A stretch of 6,398 bases of DNA from an uncultured Clostridia bacterium. GTDB taxonomy: Bacteria; Bacillota_A; Clostridia; Peptostreptococcales; Anaerovoracaceae. The position numbers and the translations under genes were made by a program. The notes under the pieces are model-generated. The model made no database searches. It worked only from the letters and a program-made list of their open reading frames with translations, and had not been told where the DNA came from. Where the stretch lies: assembly GCA_946645735.1 (NCBI GenBank), contig CAMPCK010000055.1:1-6398 (forward strand), written 5' to 3'. Of the stretch, positions 1-4,558 are shown in pieces (the stretch's first letter is position 1; every line of letters begins with the position of its first letter).

Positions 1-100
1 CTTCCTTAGCATCTTCTGCGATCTCTACCTTTTCGTTGTGTCTGCACACTCTGATAACCTCGTCGATTGTGAGGTCTCTTCCATTAATAATTACTGCCAT
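1..100 (-). CDS. hutH: Histidine ammonia-lyase-like protein, N-terminal fragment (runs off the left edge)
   Basis: The first 33 residues begin MAVIINGRDLTIDEVI and continue with VCRHNEKVEIAEDAKE. This matches the N-terminus of the histidine/phenylalanine ammonia-lyase family, where a short beta strand (V-I-I-N-G) is followed by 'LT-(I/L)-(D/E)-(D/E)-V' and a 'K-V-E-(I/L)' segment. Family members deaminate an aromatic amino acid using an MIO cofactor formed from an internal Ala-Ser-Gly; that motif lies outside the window. The ATG is supported by a GGAG ribosome binding site eight bases upstream (about 109-112 on the plus strand). Histidine-lyase activity is inferred from the family; the fragment is too short to tell HutH from other aromatic amino acid lyases. 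The gene diverges from the ribosomal operon and has its own promoter region. Confidence 0.75.
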   Translation of the reverse strand, partial: MAVIINGRDLTIDEVIRVCRHNEKVEIAEDAKE

Positions 101-132
101 AGCGTCTTCTCCATTTCTCTTAATGATTATGC

Positions 133-163
133 ATTATAATGAATAATATTAAAAACATGTCTG
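133..163 (-). promoter_or_regulatory. Probable promoter of the ammonia-lyase gene
   Basis: On the minus strand a perfect TATAAT lies at 138-133. CAGACA, four of six matches to TTGACA, lies upstream at 163-158 with a long 19-bp spacer. Transcription would start near 126 and leave a leader of about 25 bases that includes the GGAG site. The -10 box is strong and the -35 box is weak, so an activator may be needed. Confidence 0.45.
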
Positions 164-493
164 TAGGGTTACTCCCTATGATTATTATACAATTTTTAGG
201 CTTTCTAATCAAGGCAAAAATGCTATGAACCCCTTGCGAGGCAAGAGTTTTCGTAAAAAATTTTTTTGCGGAGGCCCCGAATCGCGCAATTTGTTTTTTC
301 ACTTTATCGCACTAATAAATTAACGCTTTATCGTGTATAATTATTAGGCACTTGACGGTTTGTGATTTTATTCACTTTTTATGCACATCTTGTCAGATAC
401 CTCATATATCTTAATATACCCGGGTACAGTTTTTTGCTTCTCATCCAGGCAAATTACAGCGCAAGATTTTTTGATTTTTTATATAAAAAATCC

Positions 494-522
494 TTGCAAA
501 ATACTTCCGGTAAATATATAAT
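494..522 (+). promoter_or_regulatory. Sigma-A promoter of the rpsF-ssb-rpsR operon
   Basis: TTGCAA at 494-499 and a perfect TATAAT at 517-522 are separated by exactly 17 bp. The predicted start is near 528-530, giving a leader of roughly 75 nt. This is a near-consensus housekeeping promoter, as expected for ribosomal protein genes. Confidence 0.85.
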
Positions 523-528
523 ATTAAG

Positions 529-603
529 GCACGAGTCTAACCGTGTGAATCTCTGCTACGAGAGAATCGTAGCCATTAAGTCCACAGGGAAAGGAGAAAA
601 GAC
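529..603 (+). promoter_or_regulatory. Structured rpsF leader, candidate S6:S18 autoregulatory RNA
   Basis: The leader holds a 7-bp hairpin, GCTACGA (555-561) with TCGTAGC (567-573) around a GAGAA loop. An outer helix pairs CC and TGTG (541-542, 544-547) with CACA and GG (583-586, 587-588), with G543 bulged. That places a CCG trinucleotide at the base of the structure just ahead of the AAGGAG ribosome binding site (591-596). Leaders of S6/S18 operons in many bacteria carry an S6:S18-binding motif built around a CCG in an internal loop. The match here is by location and the CCG only; I could not align it to the consensus. Confidence 0.45.
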
Positions 604-891
604 ATGACTAAATATGAAGTAATGTTCATTATCAATCCTACTTTAGAAGACGAAAAGAAAGATGCGACAGTGGAAACCGTTAAGGAAATCATTGCTGCTG
701 ATGGAGTTGTCGGAGAAGTAGACGTTTGGGGAATGAGAAAGCTTGCATATCCTATTCAGAAGTTAAATGACGGCTACTATGTAGTTATCAACTTCGAAGG
801 AAACGCAACTTTACCTAAGGAACTCGACAGAAGACTTAGAATTTCCGACAACGTAATGAGACACATCATCGTAGCAAAAGACGAGAAATAA
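604..891 (+). CDS. rpsF: 30S ribosomal protein S6
   Basis: A 95-residue protein of the length typical for bacterial S6. It opens with M-T-K-Y-E-V-M-F-I-I, has the conserved WGMRKLAYPI segment (about residues 42-51) and LNDGYYVVINF (about 54-64), and ends in a basic RISDNVMRHIIV strand. S6 forms a heterodimer with S18 and binds the central domain of 16S rRNA in the small-subunit platform. The ATG follows AAGGAG by seven bases. It is the first gene of a three-gene operon, with ssb beginning 12 bases after its stop, and is expressed from the strong promoter at 494-522. Confidence 0.97.
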   Translation: MTKYEVMFIINPTLEDEKKDATVETVKEIIAADGVVGEVDVWGMRKLAYPIQKLNDGYYVVINFEGNATLPKELDRRLRISDNVMRHIIVAKDEK

Positions 892-903
892 GAGAGGCAG
901 ACC

Positions 904-1434
904 ATGAACAGCGTTGTACTTATCGGAAGATTGACCAGAGATCCTGAAGTAAGATATACCAGCGGATCTCAGATGGCAGTTTGCACCTTCTCCATCGCAA
1001 TCGACAGACCTGCACGTCAGGGCGAAGAGAGAAAGACCGACTTCCCCAGAATCACAGTATTCGGCAAGCAGGCTGAGAACTGCGAAAGATTCCTTAAGAA
1101 GGGAAGACTTGTAGGTGTGCAGGGCAGACTCCAGACAGGCAGTTATACCAACAAGGACGGTGCAACCGTTTACACCACAGACGTCGTAGCTGACAGAGTA
1201 GAATTCCTGGAATGGGGAGACAGACAGTCCCAGAATGACGGCTATCAGCAGTCCTACCAGAGAGCTCCTCAGAGCACACCTCAGGTACAGCAGTACGAAC
1301 AGGCTCCGGCAGAACCGGCACCTCAGTACCAGAGCGCACCTCAGGTACAGCAGTATGAGCAGGCTCCGCAGGAGATCAGAGAAGATTTCACTCCTGAAGG
1401 ATTCACAGCCATCGAAGAGGATATCCCATTCTAA
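904..1434 (+). CDS. ssb: Single-stranded DNA-binding protein
   Basis: A 176-residue SSB that coats single-stranded DNA in replication, recombination and repair and recruits partner proteins. Residues 1-104 form the OB fold: MNSVVLIGRLTRDPEVRYT at the start, then the segment TDFPRITVFGKQAE (about 45-58) and GRLQTGSY (74-81). Residues 105-160 are a Gln/Pro/Tyr-rich disordered linker, and the protein ends in the acidic DIPF tip that binds SSB-interacting proteins. The linker holds two copies of PQVQQYEQAP exactly 20 residues apart. The position usually occupied by Trp in 'WGKQAE' is Phe53. The ATG has a purine-rich GAGAGG upstream. The gene sits between the two ribosomal genes, the conserved Firmicutes arrangement. 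Confidence 0.96.
   Translation: MNSVVLIGRLTRDPEVRYTSGSQMAVCTFSIAIDRPARQGEERKTDFPRITVFGKQAENCERFLKKGRLVGVQGRLQTGSYTNKDGATVYTTDVVADRVEFLEWGDRQSQNDGYQQSYQRAPQSTPQVQQYEQAPAEPAPQYQSAPQVQQYEQAPQEIREDFTPEGFTAIEEDIPF
1272..1368 (+). repeat. Two 37-bp near-identical repeats in the ssb linker
   Basis: Copies at 1272-1308 and 1332-1368 have a 60-bp period and differ at three positions. They encode the repeated STPQVQQYEQAP / SAPQVQQYEQAP segments of SSB. Because the period is a multiple of three, gain or loss of a unit would keep the reading frame and the acidic tip. Confidence 0.85.
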
Positions 1435-1455
1435 AAGAGAAAGGAGATAAGAGAC

Positions 1456-1695
1456 ATGTACGAAAAGAGACCTAATCGCGGCGGCATGAGAAAGAAGAAA
1501 GTATGCCAGTTCTGCGCAGATAAGGCTGAAACCATCGATTACAAAGATGTAGAAAAGTTAAGAAAGTACGTTACAGAGAGAGGCAAGATCTTACCTAAGA
1601 GAATCACAGGAACTTGCGCTATGCACCAGAGAGCTGTTACCACAGCTGTTAAGCGTGCAAGAACCGTTGCCCTTCTTCCTTACGTAGCAGACTAA
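1456..1695 (+). CDS. rpsR: 30S ribosomal protein S18, zinc-binding type
   Basis: A 79-residue S18, the S6 partner in the small-subunit platform. It has the conserved core [10 protein letters not shown] (29-38), the [11 protein letters not shown] segment (43-53), and a basic C-terminus ending [12 protein letters not shown]. Cys17, Cys20, Cys54 and His57 form a CxxC...CxxH set, so this is the metal-binding (C+) form rather than the cysteine-free form some bacteria use. AAAGGAG lies nine bases before the ATG. It is the last gene of the rpsF-ssb-rpsR operon and is followed by a strong terminator. Confidence 0.97.
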   Translation: MYEKRPNRGGMRKKKVCQFCADKAETIDYKDVEKLRKYVTERGKILPKRITGTCAMHQRAVTTAVKRARTVALLPYVAD

Positions 1696-1711
1696 TTAAC
1701 AGACAAAAGTC

Positions 1712-1740
1712 AAGACCCCGTCCGAGGACGGGGTCTTTTT
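1712..1740 (+). terminator. Rho-independent terminator of the rpsF-ssb-rpsR operon
   Basis: AAGACCCCGTC and its complement form a GC-rich stem closed by a CGAG loop (1723-1726). The downstream arm runs to 1737 and the T run ends at 1740. Confidence 0.95.
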
Positions 1741-1744
1741 ATGT

Positions 1745-1774
1745 TTGCTGCTAATGGTCGAAAGAAGATATTAT
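1745..1774 (+). promoter_or_regulatory. Possible promoter of the small HTH gene
   Basis: TTGCTG (1745-1750) and TATTAT (1769-1774) are 18 bp apart, predicting a start near 1781 and a leader of about 95 nt. Other AT-rich hexamers in the region (TATACT at 1842-1847, TATAGT at 1817-1822) lack a matching -35 box, so the choice is tentative. Confidence 0.35.
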
Positions 1775-1798
1775 ACTTTAACTCTTTCTTCTATAAAT

Positions 1799-1834
1799 TA
1801 TAGTCATTTTATCGAGTATAGTCAATATTTCGGC
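1799..1834 (+). repeat. Tandem 18-bp imperfect repeat upstream of the HTH gene
   Basis: TATAGTCA occurs at 1799-1806 and again at 1817-1824. The full 18-bp units match at 13 positions, including TCG near the end of each. The repeats lie 43-78 bases before the start codon, in the predicted leader, where they could be an operator for the encoded regulator. This role is inference only. Confidence 0.45.
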
Positions 1835-1876
1835 TCTCACATATACTAAAAGTAGTAATAAAAGGAGAGCGCGGCA

Positions 1877-2095
1877 TTGATTGACTACTCACCGTTTTGG
1901 GAAACCTTGAAAAAATCAGATATGTCCACTTACAAGCTGATCAAGTTCTATCACTTGTCCGGATCCACCATACAGCGGCTCAGAGATAACAGGCCTCTCA
2001 GTACCAAGACCATTAACGATCTCTGCATGGCCCTTGATTGTGATGTGGACAGCATTATGCGGTATACCCCCTCTGATCAGGATCAGCTTCTATAA
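1877..2095 (+). CDS. Small Cro/C1-type helix-turn-helix transcriptional regulator
   Basis: A 72-residue single-domain protein of the XRE type. Residues about 17-27 (STYKLIKFYHL) fit the second helix and 28-39 (SGSTIQRLRDNR) the recognition helix. They are followed by L-S-T-K-T-I-N-D-L-C (41-50) and LDCDVDSIMRY (53-63), the usual end of this compact HTH family. There is no partner or sensor domain, so it probably acts as a dimeric DNA-binding protein with an unknown target. The start is TTG: AAAGGAG ends nine bases upstream, and an in-frame stop (1859-1861) excludes a longer reading. It is flanked by terminators on both sides and so appears monocistronic. Confidence 0.85.
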   Translation: MIDYSPFWETLKKSDMSTYKLIKFYHLSGSTIQRLRDNRPLSTKTINDLCMALDCDVDSIMRYTPSDQDQLL

Positions 2096-2107
2096 CCGTC
2101 TTTTTCT

Positions 2108-2136
2108 CCGGCCCCAGGCCGGTTCTTTTATTTTTT
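2108..2136 (+). terminator. Rho-independent terminator of the small HTH gene
   Basis: CCGGCC (2108-2113), a CCA loop and GGCCGG (2117-2122) are followed by a T-rich tract with a single C and a single A. It begins 13 bases after the stop codon. Confidence 0.85.
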
Positions 2137-2157
2137 GTATATTCCCCGTGCAGAATA

Positions 2158-2166
2158 TGTTATAAT
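2158..2166 (+). promoter_or_regulatory. Extended -10 promoter directly ahead of the acyltransferase gene
   Basis: TG at 2158-2159, one base, then a perfect TATAAT at 2161-2166 form an extended -10 element. No good -35 box is present at 17 bp; TTGTAT at 2135-2140 is 20 bp away. Counting six bases past the -10 box places +1 at 2173, the A of the start codon. Confidence 0.65.
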
Positions 2167-2172
2167 GGTTTC

Positions 2173-2898
2173 ATGAAAGTAATAGGAAACATTCCATATC
2201 TTCTCTATCTGGCAAGTGATGTTCTCTGGGCCGACAGATATGCCAAAGAGATAGATATGATGAGACAGCAAGGAAACACAGAACGAGAAAAGGCCCTTAT
2301 CAAAGAAGCTCTTCAAGGATGGTCCCAGAGGATACTGGATAAGTGGGACTGGACCATAAACGCTCACGGAACGGAGAACTTCCCGGAAGAAGGTCCCGTA
2401 GTATTCATATCCAACCATCAGGGTTTCGCTGATGTTCTCCCCTTCATGAACTGCGTCCCCTTCCAGACCGGATTTATTGCAAAATCCGAGATCCGCAAGG
2501 TTCCTCATTTCTCCAAGTGGATCGAGAGAGTAAGAGGTCTCTATATCGACAGGGGCGATGCCAGGGCATCCCTTCGCACCATTTCCGAAGGAGCTGATTA
2601 TCTTAAGCAGGGATTCAGCATGGTTATCTTCCCCGAGGGAACCAGAGCCAAGGGTCCTGACCACGAATTAGGCGAATTCCATCCCGGAAGCTTCAAACTT
2701 GCCACCAAGGCCAAGGCTCCCATAATGCCCGTAACCATTAGCGGAACCTACAAGCTCTACGAAGAACCCGGCGTTGTTCAGAAGCACATGTCCTTCGACG
2801 TAACCTTCCACCCTCTTATAGACGTGGCATCCATGGACAGACATGAGCAGGCTGAGCTTCCTGACAAGGTAAGAGATATCATAGCATCTGCACTTTAA
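2173..2898 (+). CDS. plsC: 1-acyl-sn-glycerol-3-phosphate acyltransferase family protein (PlsC-like)
   Basis: A 241-residue membrane-associated acyltransferase. The family transfers an acyl chain to lysophosphatidic acid to make phosphatidic acid for phospholipid synthesis. The four family blocks are present in order: N-H-Q-G-F-A-D with catalytic His82 and Asp87 (HX4D); GLYIDRGD with Arg127; FPEGTR (153-158); and KAPIMPVTISG (181-191). The N-terminal 60 residues hold a short hydrophobic segment (IPYLLYLASDVLW) and a charged helix, so membrane attachment is probably shallow. No ribosome binding site precedes the ATG, and a -10 box sits seven bases upstream, suggesting leaderless translation. 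A downstream start at Met29 or Met30 also lacks a clear ribosome binding site. The exact substrate is not provable from sequence. Confidence 0.9.
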   Translation: MKVIGNIPYLLYLASDVLWADRYAKEIDMMRQQGNTEREKALIKEALQGWSQRILDKWDWTINAHGTENFPEEGPVVFISNHQGFADVLPFMNCVPFQTGFIAKSEIRKVPHFSKWIERVRGLYIDRGDARASLRTISEGADYLKQGFSMVIFPEGTRAKGPDHELGEFHPGSFKLATKAKAPIMPVTISGTYKLYEEPGVVQKHMSFDVTFHPLIDVASMDRHEQAELPDKVRDIIASAL

Positions 2899-2924
2899 AA
2901 AAGCGGAGCATCAGCTCCGCTTTT
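2899..2924. terminator. Bidirectional terminator between plsC and the DUF4956 gene
   Basis: AAAAGCGGAGC (2899-2909), loop ATCA, then GCTCCGCTTTT (2914-2924). The A run on one side and T run on the other let it work for the plus-strand acyltransferase gene and for the convergent minus-strand operon ending at 2938. Confidence 0.92.
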
Positions 2925-2937
2925 AATGTGTCTTCTG

Positions 2938-3609
2938 TTATGATAACTGGATCTGCTGCTCCGCGTAGGGAAGAAGCGCAACCTCCAGATTTCCGTTCAT
3001 GGTTCTGATCTCATCGATAAAGGCCTTTTCCTGTTTCTGGTCCTTCATGAGGATCTTAAAGGAAAGCTTGAACATGGATCCCATGCCTGTGGTTTTGACG
3101 CCGACGCTTTCATGCTTTTCAAGATACTTGTCGAATACGCCGTCAAAGACATCGTAATAGTCAAGGGATTCAGGAATGGTGACCTTAAGAAGTTTCTCCT
3201 TAGGCGCAGCATGTTCGAAGATAGGGATCACCGAAAGCAGATTGTAAAGAATTCCGAGGAGAATCAGAATGATCACTCCGTAGGCGATGTATCCCATGCC
3301 GAAGGCGATTCCTGCGCTCATTCCTATGAGGATGGAAGCCAGTTCATCTGCGCTTCCCTGGGCGCTTCTGAATCTTATGAGACCGAAGGCGCCTCCCATG
3401 GCAACTCCTGCACCGATGTTTCCGCTGACAAAAGTGATTACCGCACCTACCGCAAAGGGAAGAAGCGCTGCCACCAGGAAGAACCTCTTGGTGGATTTAA
3501 CTTTATATGACATTATCCAGGCGAAGATGATTCCCGCTATGAGAGCAGCCGCTCCCATCATGAAGAACTCTGACGCCGTAACTGTAGCTGAATATATTGA
3601 AGCAAACAT
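2938..3609 (-). CDS. DUF4956 domain-containing membrane protein
   Basis: A 223-residue protein with four likely membrane segments at about residues 15-35, 42-62, 92-108 and 109-127. A glycine-rich stretch (63-76) leads into the conserved motif FGLIRFRSAQGSADELA (75-91), typical of DUF4956, where an Arg-Phe-Arg core lies between membrane spans. Residues 135-223 form a soluble, mixed alpha/beta C-terminal domain that should be cytoplasmic. The family has no firmly established biochemical role and is often encoded next to VTC-domain proteins, as here: the VTC gene ends 43 bases upstream. A role in moving or anchoring polyphosphate is inference. AAAGG lies about 12 bases before the ATG, with TTGG in between. 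Confidence 0.9.
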   Translation of the reverse strand: MFASIYSATVTASEFFMMGAAALIAGIIFAWIMSYKVKSTKRFFLVAALLPFAVGAVITFVSGNIGAGVAMGGAFGLIRFRSAQGSADELASILIGMSAGIAFGMGYIAYGVIILILLGILYNLLSVIPIFEHAAPKEKLLKVTIPESLDYYDVFDGVFDKYLEKHESVGVKTTGMGSMFKLSFKILMKDQKQEKAFIDEIRTMNGNLEVALLPYAEQQIQLS

Positions 3610-3652
3610 TTTGTACCAACCTTTCTTTTATATAAAGCAGTTCCGATCCGTA

Positions 3653-4372
3653 TCAGCCTGCTTTTCTGAATCTTCTCTTCATCATTCTCTTATATGCTTC
3701 TCCGTATTTTGAGAAGCTTGTCTTGTAGATCTTCCCCTCTGAAAGGATCCTGCAGAGCCAGAGAGGCATGGCATCCTGAACTTTTATCTCAAGGATGGAA
3801 TAACCTTCCGGAAGCAGTGATTCCCCTTCCATGGAAACTCTTAAGTCCAGGTCTTCAGTCCTGAACCTGGGATCATGGTCTATGGTCATCCTCAGGTCTC
3901 CGTCGGGCTGGAAGTAGGCGAGCCTGTCATAGATCACCAGGCAGGATGGCCTCAGATCTCCATAAAGGTCTCTGAAATACTCGAGCTCATGATTTATCTG
4001 TTCGCCCTCTCCTACGCTGTTTTCTCCTTCAAAGAATTTCTTTACAACGGGAACTGTGGATTCGACTCTTCTCTTGTACACGATTCCCTTGGCTTTTCTC
4101 TTGAGCTCAAGGAATACCGGGGAGCCGTCATCCGCAAGGCCATAGGATCTCAGCCTGATCTTTTCCTTAAAAGGAGGCTTCATTATGGAGTTATTGATGA
4201 GCCTGTAATCCGCCGTATCGTAATAAAGCGATGCGATGGAAGTGAGGCCGAATTCGTCCGGTTCCATATGGCCCTTCAGAGCGTTTTCAAAGAATTCACA
4301 CTGCTCAGGGCTCAGAATATATTTGATTTCATATCTTTTCATTACCATTACAGGATTATCTACTTTACACAT
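3653..4372 (-). CDS. VTC-domain polyphosphate polymerase family protein
   Basis: A 239-residue protein consisting of one VTC domain, the tunnel-shaped fold that in yeast Vtc4 makes polyphosphate from ATP. The basic tunnel residues are recognisable: R-Y-E-I-K-Y (13-18), S-L-Y-Y-D-T (48-53), K-I-R-L-R-S-Y-G (71-78), L-E-L-K-R-K (88-93), Y-K-R-R-V-E (99-104), I-Y-D-R (147-150), L-R-M-T-I-D (160-165) and I-L-E-I-K-V (193-198), ending with S-F-S-K-Y (219-223). No SPX or membrane domain is fused; the DUF4956 protein encoded just downstream may supply the membrane part. The ATG at 4372 has GGAGG about eight bases upstream, which favours it over the internal Met9 and Met11. Polymerase activity is inferred from the family. 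Confidence 0.9.
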   Translation of the reverse strand: MCKVDNPVMVMKRYEIKYILSPEQCEFFENALKGHMEPDEFGLTSIASLYYDTADYRLINNSIMKPPFKEKIRLRSYGLADDGSPVFLELKRKAKGIVYKRRVESTVPVVKKFFEGENSVGEGEQINHELEYFRDLYGDLRPSCLVIYDRLAYFQPDGDLRMTIDHDPRFRTEDLDLRVSMEGESLLPEGYSILEIKVQDAMPLWLCRILSEGKIYKTSFSKYGEAYKRMMKRRFRKAG

Positions 4373-4489
4373 TTGGTTTCCTCCGTATATATAAACCGAA
4401 TTGAGAAAATATCTTCTTCTGATGGTACTAATTTATCACCCAATCCTTGAAAAAACCTTGAAACTTCTTAAAGTTTTATCTGTTTTTAT
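4373..4489. other. Leader region of the VTC/DUF4956 operon
   Basis: I find no convincing sigma-A promoter on the minus strand here. The region holds an inverted repeat AAACTT (4461-4466), loop CTTA, AAGTTT (4471-4476), and CCTTGAAA in two direct copies 11 bp apart (4445-4452 and 4456-4463). These are possible regulator sites or part of a promoter for an alternative sigma factor. The GGAGG ribosome binding site of the VTC gene lies at its left end. Confidence 0.4.
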
Positions 4490-4523
4490 AATAAAAAACT
4501 CCGGATCCTTCCAGGACCCGGAG
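4490..4523 (-). terminator. Terminator of the sigma/anti-sigma operon
   Basis: Read on the minus strand, CTCCGG-G-TCCT and AGGA-T-CCGGAG form an 11-bp stem with one G-U pair and a GGA loop. A run of six T residues follows (4498-4493), then ATTAT. It lies 35 bases beyond the anti-sigma stop codon and separates that operon from the VTC/DUF4956 genes. Confidence 0.88.
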
Positions 4524-4558
4524 CTTACAGTCTCGTCTTCCTTTATCAAAGACCGGGA

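Larger units (their letters stand above)
101..603. other. Divergent intergenic region between the ammonia-lyase gene and rpsF
   Basis: No convincing gene is present over about 500 bases. The region is AT-rich. It holds a minus-strand promoter at its left end and the rpsF promoter and leader at its right end. Between them are elements with no assigned role: an inverted repeat TAGGG/CCCTA (164-178), a CTTGC/GCAAG hairpin (233-245), an A6T7 tract in a near-palindrome (252-270), two copies of CTTTATCG 24 bp apart (302-309 and 326-333), an isolated TATAAT (336-341) without a good -35 box, and a perfect palindrome TACCCGGGTA (417-426). Two open frames here (120-302 minus, 362-607 plus) have no ribosome binding site and are judged spurious. 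Confidence 0.6.

Noticed and set aside
233..251. CTTGC/GCAAG hairpin followed by a short T run
   Set aside because: The stem is only five base pairs with a short T run and no gene ends there, so a terminator call is not justified.
120..302. Minus-strand frame of 60 codons upstream of the ammonia-lyase gene
   Set aside because: GTG start without a ribosome binding site, low-complexity AT-rich content, and it covers the likely lyase promoter.
362..607. Open reading frame of 81 codons overlapping the rpsF start
   Set aside because: It begins with GTG, has no ribosome binding site, and runs through the rpsF promoter and structured leader. Its product has no recognisable features.
2165..2176. 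Three-codon frame (M-V-S-stop) overlapping the plsC ATG as ATGA
   Set aside because: Its ATG lies within the -10 box region, upstream of the predicted transcript start, and has no ribosome binding site.
3112..4450. Long plus-strand open frames opposite the DUF4956 and VTC genes
   Set aside because: They are antisense shadows of well-supported genes, with no family features and no ribosome binding sites.
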